NCBI GenBank assembly: GCA_020072905.1
Contig: JAIQGB010000049.1
Span: forward strand, 1-33,332
Direction of reading: 5' to 3'
Origin: Terriglobia bacterium
GTDB lineage: Bacteria > Acidobacteriota > Terriglobia > UBA7540
DNA length: 33,332 nucleotides
Under the pieces are notes generated by a model. That model saw nothing but the letters and a program-made list of their open reading frames with translations. It was not told the origin of the DNA and did not search any database. The position numbers and the translations under genes are program-made. This document shows, piece by piece, positions 1 to 8,553 of this stretch. Numbering within the stretch: position 1 is the first letter of the stretch; each line of letters opens with the position of its first letter.

Positions 1-46
1 AAGTCCATGATACGACGAAGGAGCCGGGCCGCTCAGGACACGTTTC

Positions 47-553
47 TCAACTTTTTTTCATGACCGGCAAATACTCGGACAGGCGCTCCAAGGTCTGTTT
101 TCCGCCTTCGATGGCGCCAAATTCCTTGACCACAAAGTCGCGGTCCTTGGCCGACGCCAGCTCAGCAAAACATTTCGCCGGTCCGCCCCAGAACACCAGG
201 ATCGTCGATTTCCCCTGCGTCGAACAGAGCACAGCCCAGTCCTTCTGGGCTTTCCTGGCGAACTCCCCGGTAATCACATTGTGCGGCGCACTGAACTCGG
301 CCGATTGGGGAATGGTACAACCCCGGCTTTCGAGTTGTTTCATGATTGGAGCCGGGAGTTCCTTGAACTCCGACGGCGAGAGGCGGCTAATCTCCCGCGC
401 GGCTCGCTCCCAATCCTGGTTGGCGGTTGAGCGTCCCTGTCGCGGGAGTCCGGTAGTTGCCGACGCCATGAGCAGCACCGTAAGACTCAAAGCCGCCGGC
501 TGCCAGCGGGAGGATCGCCAGGAGCTCAGCCCAAGCCGCGGCAGCAATCGCAT
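47..553 (-). CDS. hypothetical secreted protein
   Basis: Frame of the 47..967 ORF; start placed at MRLLPRLGLSSWRSS..., hydrophobic N-terminus; upstream part of the ORF overlaps the next gene and is low-quality. Confidence 0.55.
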   Translation of the reverse strand: MRLLPRLGLSSWRSSRWQPAALSLTVLLMASATTGLPRQGRSTANQDWERAAREISRLSPSEFKELPAPIMKQLESRGCTIPQSAEFSAPHNVITGEFARKAQKDWAVLCSTQGKSTILVFWGGPAKCFAELASAKDRDFVVKEFGAIEGGKQTLERLSEYLPVMKKS

Positions 554-585
554 GCACCCTCCCGAAAGCGACCAAGCCTGAACAC

Positions 586-2061
586 TCAGGAACGCCCGCG
601 CTTCTGCACGGGCTTTTCTCCGTCGGGCTTGGGCACGAAGATGTCCTGCCACTCGAGCCCGCATTCCTTGACCATCTGAACACAGTATTCGAGCCGGCCC
701 AATTCCCGGTCGCCGTTGTTGGTACCGAAGGAGAACTTCACGCCCGCCCTCTTGGCCGCCTTGATGAACTTGGCACTCGGAATCCGGTAGTGGCTGTTGA
801 TTTCGATGGCCACGTCGTTGCGCTTCGCGGCTTCGATCACTTTCTGCATCCGCTCCGGCGTCCAAAGCTGGTCGTAATCGCCGGCGATCGCCTCGGGCAG
901 GAACGTGGGGTTGACGTAGATATCGATTGGCTCGTGGTTGAGCACTCCAAGGATGCGGTCCACGCACATGTCTGTGAACTTCTGCTTATCCGTGATCTCC
1001 CCAACCTCTTCCTTGATCCAGAGCCTCATGCGCTTGCCGTTGTCGTCGGTGAAGGTCATGGCGTCGGTGAACGCGTAATCGAACTTGGCGATGGTTTCCT
1101 TGGAGAACAGCTTCACCCATTCCCGACCTTCGCCCTGCATGGCGATGAACACCGGCTGGCCCTTCATCGTCCTGAGGAACTCTTCGGCCGCGGCGTCGTT
1201 AGTGATCGGAAAGCCCAGCCCGCAGTTGATGGCGATCCCGTACATGATGCCGAGGCGCCGCGACTCCGCGAGCGCTTCCTCGAGCGTCAACCCGCCCTTC
1301 AAGTGGACGTGATAATCCACCACCGGGTAATTCTCCGCGTTCATGCGCGCCAGTTCGCGATAGACGTCGTCCACCGCCGGCCGCTCCGCGGCCATCGGCA
1401 GATCATCCGCCAGCGGCTTCACCAGAATGTTGCGGAAGAAGACCTTCGATTTCGGATCGTGGCATTGCAGCGCGAAAGTGCCGCGGTCGAGAATGCGCCC
1501 CGCCGCATCGCCCACGCGCAGGGGCGGGTCGGGCTCGACGTAATCGACAATCAGTGTGTCATTCAGCCAAACCTTCACCTGCTTGGCCCGCACCAGGACG
1601 TGCAACTGGAACCAGTCGTCGTCCTTGACCAGCGCCTTGTAGATGTTGCGGACGCCGTAAAGCGAGCCGGTCTTGCGCCGCTCCACGTAATTCGCATCGC
1701 CCTTTTGCGTGTTGTTGATCTGGACCTCAAAACCCTTCGCCGGCCAATCGTTGGGCTGGAACTTGGTGTGAAAGTAGATGCCGGAATTAGCGCCCGGCCG
1801 CGCCAGGACGTCCGCCTTCAACTCGAAGTTCTTGAAGTCAGCGTTCCGCACGCTGCCCGTGTAGAAAAGGTGCGAGCGCGGGCCATCGGCGGCGATCTGG
1901 CCGTCAACGACTCGGAAGGAACCGCCGTGCTCGCTCGCCTTCCAGCTGTCGAGTGACCGGCCGTCGAAAAGCGGCACCCAGCCGTAATCGCCGCGGAAGA
2001 CGGCCGGCAGGAGAAGGAATGAAGCCAGCAAATCGCGCCGGGAAATGGGAAGCATTGTCAT
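586..2061 (-). CDS. DUF1080 (3-keto-disaccharide hydrolase-type) domain fused to C-terminal PHP-like domain, exported (SRRDLL Tat-like signal)
   Basis: N-term WVPLFDGRSLDSWK...GSFRVVDGQI...NSGIYFHTKF...FEVQINN typical DUF1080; C-term VVDYHVHLKGG HxH motif; start MTMLPISRRDLL preceded by AAAGGA. Confidence 0.8.
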   Translation of the reverse strand: MTMLPISRRDLLASFLLLPAVFRGDYGWVPLFDGRSLDSWKASEHGGSFRVVDGQIAADGPRSHLFYTGSVRNADFKNFELKADVLARPGANSGIYFHTKFQPNDWPAKGFEVQINNTQKGDANYVERRKTGSLYGVRNIYKALVKDDDWFQLHVLVRAKQVKVWLNDTLIVDYVEPDPPLRVGDAAGRILDRGTFALQCHDPKSKVFFRNILVKPLADDLPMAAERPAVDDVYRELARMNAENYPVVDYHVHLKGGLTLEEALAESRRLGIMYGIAINCGLGFPITNDAAAEEFLRTMKGQPVFIAMQGEGREWVKLFSKETIAKFDYAFTDAMTFTDDNGKRMRLWIKEEVGEITDKQKFTDMCVDRILGVLNHEPIDIYVNPTFLPEAIAGDYDQLWTPERMQKVIEAAKRNDVAIEINSHYRIPSAKFIKAAKRAGVKFSFGTNNGDRELGRLEYCVQMVKECGLEWQDIFVPKPDGEKPVQKRGRS

Positions 2062-2286
2062 AATCCTTTCGAGATGTGTGTAAGCCAGCCAGCGAGTATA
2101 AGCGCGGAAGTGCTTCGCAGCAAATCGCGCCGCCAAGGGCCGCCATACCCTCCGGACAGGAAGTCACTCGCCGTGCCGTGGCTAATGGAATAGGCTTGTC
2201 GAATGCTCAACACTCTTATATCTTTGCGCGCCCTGGCGTTTCCGCCAGATCCCTGGCGAGGAAAGAATTCAAACCGAGGTGTGACC

Positions 2287-3366
2287 ATGAAGCATTGGTG
2301 CATGCGTTTCGCAATCCTGACAGTGCTGGGCCTTTCCGTAGCGGCGGTTTCCCCGGGTGCGGCTTTGGTGCTTCCCGTGCGCGGCCTCAACCTGGGCGCG
2401 CCCAAGCCCGACGAAGTCCCGCAGATGGTGAGCTTTATTCGTGAGGCGCTTCCCAAAGAAGGAGTGAACGTGCTGGTGATGGAGTTCGATTACAACTACC
2501 AGTACACGAGCCATCCCGAGGTGGTTGACCCGGACGCTCTCTCCAAGGACGATGTGAAAGCCATCGTCGAGGCCTGCAAATCGGCGGGAGTGCGGCTGAT
2601 TCCGCTCATCAACCTCCTCGGGCATCAGTCCTGGGCAAAAAAGACCCTGGGCCTGCTGCGCTCGCACCCGGAGTTCGACGAGACGCCGGGAAAATATCCC
2701 AACAACAAAGGCATCTATTGCCGCAGCTATTGCCCGCTGCATTCCGACCTGCACAAGATCGTCTTCGACCTGATGGACGAGCTTGCCGACGTCTGCGAAG
2801 CCGACGCCGTGCACGTGGGCATGGATGAGGTCTTTATTCTCGCCGACCCGGATTGTCCGCGCTGCAAGTCGCGCAATCGCGCCGAGCTCTTCGCGCAGGA
2901 AGTGCGCACGCTTCACGACCATCTGGCGGCGACACATCGTGAGATGTGGATGTGGGGCGACCGGTTCCTCGACGGGGAGGTCATGGGCATCGGCGAATGG
3001 GAAGGCAGCCAGAACGGCACGGCGTTCGCCATCAACATGGTCCCGCGCGATATCGTGATCTGCGACTGGCACTACGAAGCTGTGTCACCCACCGCCGCCT
3101 ATTTCGCCGCGGAGGGGTTCCGCGTCCTCGCAGCGCCCTGGCGCAAGACTGATGTCGCTCTCGGTCAGTTGGATCTGATCTACTCCATCCGGACGCACGC
3201 CGATGAGACCGTCGCTCCCCGCATGCTCGGCGTGCTGCAAACCACTTGGACCGACGCGAAGGATTTCATCAAGGCATATCAGCGGGATAACAAGGCCCCG
3301 AGGAGTGCCGCGGAAGCCGCCTACACCTTCAAGGCCTTGTTCAACACTATTCGCGCCTTGCAGTGA
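2287..3366 (+). CDS. secreted glycoside hydrolase family 20-like protein (beta-hexosaminidase-like catalytic barrel)
   Basis: Signal peptide MKHWCMRFAILTVLGLSVAAVSPGAAL; VRLIPLINLLGHQSW and HVGMDEVF (D-E pair). Confidence 0.7.
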   Translation: MKHWCMRFAILTVLGLSVAAVSPGAALVLPVRGLNLGAPKPDEVPQMVSFIREALPKEGVNVLVMEFDYNYQYTSHPEVVDPDALSKDDVKAIVEACKSAGVRLIPLINLLGHQSWAKKTLGLLRSHPEFDETPGKYPNNKGIYCRSYCPLHSDLHKIVFDLMDELADVCEADAVHVGMDEVFILADPDCPRCKSRNRAELFAQEVRTLHDHLAATHREMWMWGDRFLDGEVMGIGEWEGSQNGTAFAINMVPRDIVICDWHYEAVSPTAAYFAAEGFRVLAAPWRKTDVALGQLDLIYSIRTHADETVAPRMLGVLQTTWTDAKDFIKAYQRDNKAPRSAAEAAYTFKALFNTIRALQ

Positions 3367-3635
3367 GCGCGGAAACGATCTGCCAGTTGGCGCCTGATTC
3401 ACTGAATGGTCGTGGTCCGGGGATTCGGGTCGCGGTTTGTTCAACCAGAAGCCGCAGACCTCAAGAGCAGGCCTGCTGCACCGCATGCTCGCTGTCTCCC
3501 AACCGAGAAGGCACGGGCTTCCACAATAAGGCCGCGTCAAGCGCTCTTCGGCCGGACAACCCGGACGAAAGGTTGATTGGAGCGGGGGGCCGGCTGCCCT
3601 ACCCAAGGCCGCCGGGTTCTGTTACTCTTCCCGCG

Positions 3636-4148
3636 ATGGCCACTCCGATTCAGCGCCCGGTACCGGTCTTCCGCATGCCCCCGGTAGCGCTCTGGGTGAC
3701 GGTTTTTGTGGCGCTGCTGCTGCAGACCGTCCTGCCGCTCAAGCTGCCGTTGGCGCGGCTCTTCGACTTCCCGCTGCTGGTGACCATCTACTTCGCGGTC
3801 ATCCGTCGTAACAAACTCTTTGCCATCGGCTTGGGCACGGGAATCGGGCTGCTGCAGGACGCGCTTTCCAACGGCCTGATCGGCATTTTCGGCATGGCCA
3901 AGGGACTGATTGGGTATCTGGCGGCCTCGGCCAGCGTCAAATTCGAGCTCGACGATCTCCTCGGGCGGCTGGCCCTGACGGCGACTCTGGTGCCCATTCA
4001 TGCGCTGTTTCTGAAGCTCCTGCAGCGCGGGCTATTGGAGAATCCCCCGCCCTGGCAGGCGCTCGATCTGGTGAGCGGCTCACTGGTGAACGTCGGCCTG
4101 GGATTGATCCTGTTCCAGATTCTGGATAAGTTTCGGCGCCCGGCATAA
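3636..4148 (+). CDS. mreD: rod shape-determining protein MreD
   Basis: About 170 aa hydrophobic protein, FPLLVTIYFAVIRRNKLFAIGLGTGIGLLQDALSNGLIGIFGMAKGLIGYL typical of MreD; cell-shape genes follow downstream. Confidence 0.75.
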   Translation: MATPIQRPVPVFRMPPVALWVTVFVALLLQTVLPLKLPLARLFDFPLLVTIYFAVIRRNKLFAIGLGTGIGLLQDALSNGLIGIFGMAKGLIGYLAASASVKFELDDLLGRLALTATLVPIHALFLKLLQRGLLENPPPWQALDLVSGSLVNVGLGLILFQILDKFRRPA

Positions 4149-4154
4149 GAAGAC

Positions 4155-4184
4155 AGTGCCAAGTGCCAAGTGACGAGTGACGAG
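4155..4184. repeat. degenerate array, exact 7-nt period
   Basis: agtgcca agtgcca agtgacg agtgacg ag. Confidence 0.8.
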
Positions 4185-4272
4185 GGAAAAAGGATGAAGG
4201 GGGAAGCACGGGGGCTGGAGGCGCAAGGGCGCGGGAACACTCGCCTCGCTGGAACGGTTCTCCTCTTTCCTC

Positions 4273-4300
4273 CTTCATACTTCACACTTCATCCTTGAGA
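4273..4300. repeat. degenerate array, exact 7-nt period
   Basis: cttcata cttcaca cttcatc cttgaga; CTTCATCCTT is the reverse complement of AAGGATGAAG at 4190-4199. Confidence 0.8.
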
Positions 4301-4374
4301 AACGGCGTGCTAAGATAGCGCGCTGGCTGGGACCCCGCTCAGTGACCCGCAGCCGCCTCGCAGGAGGATCCCTT

Positions 4375-5793
4375 ATGAGCGCAACAACCTTTGGTGTCAT
4401 CATCGGCAATCGTGGTTTTTTCCCCGCCGTCCTGGCGCGTGACGGCCGCGAGGAAATGCTGCAAGTTCTCAAAGAGGCGGGTTACCAGACGGTCTGCCTG
4501 ACGCCTGAGGACACCAAGCACGGCTCGGTCGAAACACTTCAGGAGGCCCGCAAGTGCGCCGACCTTTTCCGCCAACATCGCGACGAGATCGACGGCATCA
4601 TCGTCAGCCTGCCGAATTTCGGCGACGAGCGCGGCGTGGCGAACACCCTGCGCATGGCGGGCCTCGAGGTGCCCGTGCTGGTCCAAGCCTTCCCCGACGA
4701 GCCGGAGAAGATGCTGATGGGCGGCCGGCGGGACAGTTTCTGCGGCAAGATCTCCGCATGCAACAACCTTTGGCAATACGGCATCCACTACACGCTGACG
4801 TCGCAGCACACGGTCTCGCCCAAATCCGATTTTTTTGGAGATGATGTGAAAGCGTTTGCGGCCACTTGCCGCATCCTCAAGGGCCTCAAAAACGCGCGCG
4901 TCGGCGTGCTGGGTGCGCGGCCCGCGGCGTTCAATACCGTGCGCTTCAGCGAAAAGTTGCTGGAGCAGGCGGGCATTTCCGTTGAGACGCTCGACCTGTC
5001 GGAAGTCTTCGGCCGCATCGGTCGGCTCAAGGACGACGACGACAAGGTGCAGGCGAAACTCTCCGGCATCGGCGGCTACGTGCCCACGGCCGGCGTCCCC
5101 GCGCCCTCGCTCCTCAAGATGGCCAAGTTCGGCGTGGTCGTGGACGACTGGATGAAAGACAACGAACTGGCCGGCACCTCTGTTCAGTGCTGGACTGCCA
5201 TGGAGGAATTTTTCGGCGTGGTGCCGTGCACGCTGATGAGCATGATGTCCAACAACCTCCTGCCCAGCGCCTGTGAGACGGACATGGTCGGCATGCTCGG
5301 CATGTACGTCCTGCAACTCGCCTCGGGCGACCCGAGCGCCATCGTCGATTGGAACAACAACTTCGGCGAAGACCCGGACAAGGCCGTCATCTTCCACTGC
5401 TCGAACCTGCCCAAGCATTTCTTCGAGGAAGCCAAGATGGATTTCCAGGAAATCATCGCCGGCTCGGTCGGCAAGGCAAATACCTTCGGAACCGTCGTGG
5501 GCACGCTCAAGGCCGGCCCGCTCACCTTCTGCCGCATCTCCACCGACGATCTGCACGGACGCATGCGCGCTTACATCGGCGAAGGGGAAATCACCAGCGA
5601 TAAACTGAAGAGCTTCGGCGGTTACGGCGTAGTCAGGATTCCGGGCTTGCAGCAGTTGCTCCAGTATATCTGCAACCACGGCTACGAGCACCACGTCGCC
5701 GTCAACCGCAGCCACTTCGGCCGCGCCGTCGTCGACGCCCTCGCCAATTACAAAGGCTGGGAGGTCTACCACCACCAGCCGGCGGGATGCTGA
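4375..5793 (+). CDS. L-fucose/L-arabinose isomerase family protein
   Basis: MSATTFGVIIGNRGFFPAVLARDGREEMLQVL...; FucI/AraA-like layout; GGAGGATCC upstream. Confidence 0.8.
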   Translation: MSATTFGVIIGNRGFFPAVLARDGREEMLQVLKEAGYQTVCLTPEDTKHGSVETLQEARKCADLFRQHRDEIDGIIVSLPNFGDERGVANTLRMAGLEVPVLVQAFPDEPEKMLMGGRRDSFCGKISACNNLWQYGIHYTLTSQHTVSPKSDFFGDDVKAFAATCRILKGLKNARVGVLGARPAAFNTVRFSEKLLEQAGISVETLDLSEVFGRIGRLKDDDDKVQAKLSGIGGYVPTAGVPAPSLLKMAKFGVVVDDWMKDNELAGTSVQCWTAMEEFFGVVPCTLMSMMSNNLLPSACETDMVGMLGMYVLQLASGDPSAIVDWNNNFGEDPDKAVIFHCSNLPKHFFEEAKMDFQEIIAGSVGKANTFGTVVGTLKAGPLTFCRISTDDLHGRMRAYIGEGEITSDKLKSFGGYGVVRIPGLQQLLQYICNHGYEHHVAVNRSHFGRAVVDALANYKGWEVYHHQPAGC

Positions 5794-5816
5794 ACGTCGT
5801 TCTGACGCCTTCGCTT

Positions 5817-5913
5817 GTCATCCTGAGCGCAGCGAAGGATCTCGGCAGTTCTTGGCCTCAAGCAACTGCTGAGATCCTTCGTCGTCCTGAGGGGCGGGAC
5901 TCCTCAGGATGAC
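5817..5913. repeat. imperfect palindromic intergenic repeat
   Basis: GTCATCCTGAgcgcagcgaaggatct ... agatccttcgtcgtcctgaggggcgggactccTCAGGATGAC; 10-bp terminal inverted repeat and internal GGATCT/AGATCC. Confidence 0.7.
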
Positions 5914-5931
5914 ACCGTGGGGGCATCGACG

Positions 5932-5959
5932 GTCAATAGTCAAGAGTCAAAAGTCGAAA
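5932..5959. repeat. degenerate array, exact 7-nt period
   Basis: gtcaata gtcaaga gtcaaaa gtcgaaa. Confidence 0.8.
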
Positions 5960-6174
5960 ACTTCGTAGGGGCGGGCCCCCGTGCCCGCCCTTCTTCTCAC
6001 AACCGAAATCTCCAATCTCCTTTCGTCCACGTTCCGGCCCGCAACCCCCCGCGCTTGGGCTCGCAACTCCTTGACTCCCCCCGCAAGGAAGAAGAAAATT
6101 CTTCCCGGGGAATCGCAGGCCTCATAAACCAGGGGTCTGCCCCAGCCCGCCAAATCAGCCATTGGAGGTGTCCC

Positions 6175-6732
6175 GTGAAGGCGGCGTCTGCTCTGCTTTC
6201 TGCGCTTCTCATTCTTTCCTTTGCCGATTCAACGCTCGCACAGGGGGAGCGGAATCCGGAGATAATCATCGACGGCGTAAGTGTATCGCTTGGAATGCCC
6301 GAGCAGACTGTCTTGTCGAAGCTCGGTAGCGAACACCGCGTCGAGAAAGTATCGGGCGACGTGCGCGCCGATATGTGGTTGGTAATGTCCAAACAGGGTC
6401 CGCCCTCGGTATCGTACGGGAGCGTTTCCTTCGAGGATGGAAAGCTCTCGCAGGCTAGTGTGGATTGGGCCAATTCTGCGGACCGGGGAGCATTGGGGTT
6501 TGCCAGGGCTGTCTTAGGCGCACTTTCGAGCGCGGCAGGACAGTTTGGCACCACTTGCACGGTGACAGTGCGGAGGGCACAGACGCCGGGGTCTGACTAT
6601 AATTTCGCCTCTGTAAAGTGTGGCCGCAGAACGGTCGGAATCAGCCTCCTGATGAGCCTTGACGGTAAAATAGTAAGCAGTGCTTTGGTATCCGAAGAAA
6701 TCAGCTCTGTCGGCGGGTCTGCACCCGAGTAA
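6175..6732 (+). CDS. hypothetical secreted protein
   Basis: GTG start with GGAGGTG RBS; signal peptide MKAASALLSALLILSFADSTLAQ. Confidence 0.6.
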   Translation: MKAASALLSALLILSFADSTLAQGERNPEIIIDGVSVSLGMPEQTVLSKLGSEHRVEKVSGDVRADMWLVMSKQGPPSVSYGSVSFEDGKLSQASVDWANSADRGALGFARAVLGALSSAAGQFGTTCTVTVRRAQTPGSDYNFASVKCGRRTVGISLLMSLDGKIVSSALVSEEISSVGGSAPE

Positions 6733-6770
6733 GCGGATGATCCTTCGACCTTGCTCTGTCGAATGACCGG

Positions 6771-7430
6771 CTACTTGCTGCCGGGAGTGAAGTGGCGGGA
6801 AATCGCCCCGGATATTCTCTTGCTGCATTTCTCTAAAACATTTAGCTCTTTCGCTTCGAGAAACCTCACAGAGTCTCCGCGCACAATCGCAACCTCTATG
6901 GGAACGTCCACGCGAGGGTCGAGCCTTGCAACTTCGCTGACGCAAAAGTAAGCCAGAAGCTGGCGCTGGTCGCTCGACATTTTCTGCGAATGGTAGCGAT
7001 ACGCAAAGTAGAGCCCGCCATGCCGCTTAGCTCCTATAGCTTCTGGACGGTTTGAGAAGTGGGGGAAGCTAAACGTTGGAGAAGAGAACATCACAATCTG
7101 AGGTTTTTCGTTCGTGAATCCACAAAGTAGCGCGCTAAATGGCGGTTGCGGCTCCGAATATACAGCCTGATAGACTGCTTTCATTCTCTCTGTAAGGCTC
7201 GACACCCACGCCCGGAAATCTCCAGCACAATTGAACCCCTGTGCTTCCAGCTTTTCCAACAAGCTCAATCCGACATCGCTTCCGGCTACGCAGAACAACC
7301 GGTTCCCGCCCGCTTCCCTGATCTTCCGCCCACTGAAACCATAATAGCCGCCTTCGTCCCCCGCGTAGCCAAGGGTATCCGCCGCGACGACGATTTCATC
7401 TTGACCTGGCAGTGCGATGACGACGCTCAT
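6771..7430 (-). CDS. proteasome beta-subunit/HslV/Anbu-like Ntn hydrolase, predicted Ser nucleophile
   Basis: M-SVVIALPGQDEIVVAADT...GRKIREAGGNRLFCVAGSDVG...YHSQKMSSDQRQLLAYFCVSEVARLDPRVDVPIEVAIVR; in-frame TAG 9 nt upstream of ATG fixes the N-terminus. Confidence 0.7.
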   Translation of the reverse strand: MSVVIALPGQDEIVVAADTLGYAGDEGGYYGFSGRKIREAGGNRLFCVAGSDVGLSLLEKLEAQGFNCAGDFRAWVSSLTERMKAVYQAVYSEPQPPFSALLCGFTNEKPQIVMFSSPTFSFPHFSNRPEAIGAKRHGGLYFAYRYHSQKMSSDQRQLLAYFCVSEVARLDPRVDVPIEVAIVRGDSVRFLEAKELNVLEKCSKRISGAISRHFTPGSK

Positions 7431-7683
7431 GGGTGGCTAGCTCTTTAGCTCAACCTGGCGGTAGTCCGCTGGTGGCGGATACATCGCGCCTTTTGTGACG
7501 CGTGCAGCAGAATGGCTTCCCGCCACTCACCGAGTGTTGCCGCCGCGTTACCATTCATTGTATACAACGACTTTGAGGGCAATTCAAGGCAGCCTGGAGC
7601 GTGTGAGGGTGGCGCACGCATCGCGTTCTGTGCAATGTGTGCGGTTGAGCCGGCAGGCAAAGCGCCGGCTTGCGTTTGCGCAA

Positions 7684-7707
7684 CATGGTCATTATAATAT
7701 GACCATG
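7684..7707. promoter_or_regulatory. putative toxin-antitoxin operator over a -10 box
   Basis: CATGGTCAT-TATAAT-ATGACCATG, 9-bp perfect inverted repeat 17 nt upstream of the antitoxin ATG. Confidence 0.65.
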
Positions 7708-7724
7708 GTCTTTTGGAGGTGTCC

Positions 7725-7958
7725 ATGAAGCAAATGCCGGCGGGGGAGTTCAAGGCGCGGTGCCTGAAAGTAATGGACCAGGTTCACAAAACACGGGAGC
7801 CCGTGGTGATTACCAAGCACGGGAAGCCGGTGGCCAAGCTCGTTCCTGCCGGCAAGCGTGGCGACGATATCTTTGGATGCCTCAAGGGGCAGTTCGAGAT
7901 TGTGGGAGACATTGAGTCGCCCATCGTACCCCCCGAGGAGTGGGAGGCGCTCCGGTGA
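7725..7958 (+). CDS. Phd/YefM-type antitoxin
   Basis: MKQMPAGEFKARCLKVMDQVHKTREPVVITKHGKPVAKLVP; GGAGGTG RBS. Confidence 0.9.
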   Translation: MKQMPAGEFKARCLKVMDQVHKTREPVVITKHGKPVAKLVPAGKRGDDIFGCLKGQFEIVGDIESPIVPPEEWEALR

Positions 7959-8350
7959 TCCTGCTCGACACCCACGCCCTGGTGTGGCTGATGCTCGAAC
8001 CAAAAAAGCTTTCACGGGCTGCGGGCTCGGCCATTCGCAGAGCGCGGGCGAACGGAGGAATCGGCATCGCCGCCATCAGCCTCTGGGAACTCGCCTGGCT
8101 GTATTCATTGGGCCGCGTGAAGGGCCGTGGCGCGGTCGAAACGTGGTTGAGGGCGATTGTGGAAGCGGCGGGCGTGACGATCGTGCCCATTACATCGGAA
8201 ATCGCCGCACTGGCGACGCAGTTCCCTGAAGACTTCCCTCACGACCCTGCCGACCGGCTCATCGCGGCAACAGCGCGTTCGGAGGGATTGGCATTGGTCA
8301 CGCGGGATGTTCGCATCCGCCAATGCACTCTGCTGAAAACTATCTGGTAA
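7955..8350 (+). CDS. PIN-domain toxin (VapC-like)
   Basis: ILLDTHALVWLMLEP...ISLWELAWL...DFPHDPADRLIAATARSEGLALVTRD; GTGA overlap with antitoxin stop. Confidence 0.9.
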   Translation: MILLDTHALVWLMLEPKKLSRAAGSAIRRARANGGIGIAAISLWELAWLYSLGRVKGRGAVETWLRAIVEAAGVTIVPITSEIAALATQFPEDFPHDPADRLIAATARSEGLALVTRDVRIRQCTLLKTIW

Positions 8351-8471
8351 ACAGTCCGCAATCAGAATCGGTCAGCGCGCCAAATCGCCTCCTTTCACGA
8401 AATTTCCACAGGCCTCCTCCTTACCAGTTGATTCCGCAATGGGTTAGGATTACACTGAGTCGGGACGTTGT

Positions 8472-8490
8472 GCCTCACTTTCCGTGAGGC
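8472..8490. promoter_or_regulatory. hairpin GCCTCAC-tttcc-GTGAGGC upstream of mrdA
   Basis: 7-bp perfect stem, 5-nt loop in the vapC-mrdA spacer. Confidence 0.4.
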
Positions 8491-8553
8491 TGCACTTCCT
8501 GTTGCTATCTAAGGCTTGCCGGGCGGGAGGGGGACCCCGGCACACGCAAGGCA

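Noticed and set aside
790-1956. 388-aa plus-strand ORF antisense to the DUF1080-PHP gene
   Set aside because: His/Arg/Val-rich mirror ORF from GC-rich codon usage; no recognisable domain
4339-5775. 478-aa minus-strand ORF antisense to the fucose isomerase-like gene
   Set aside because: Exact mirror of a well-supported CDS; composition typical of antisense artefacts
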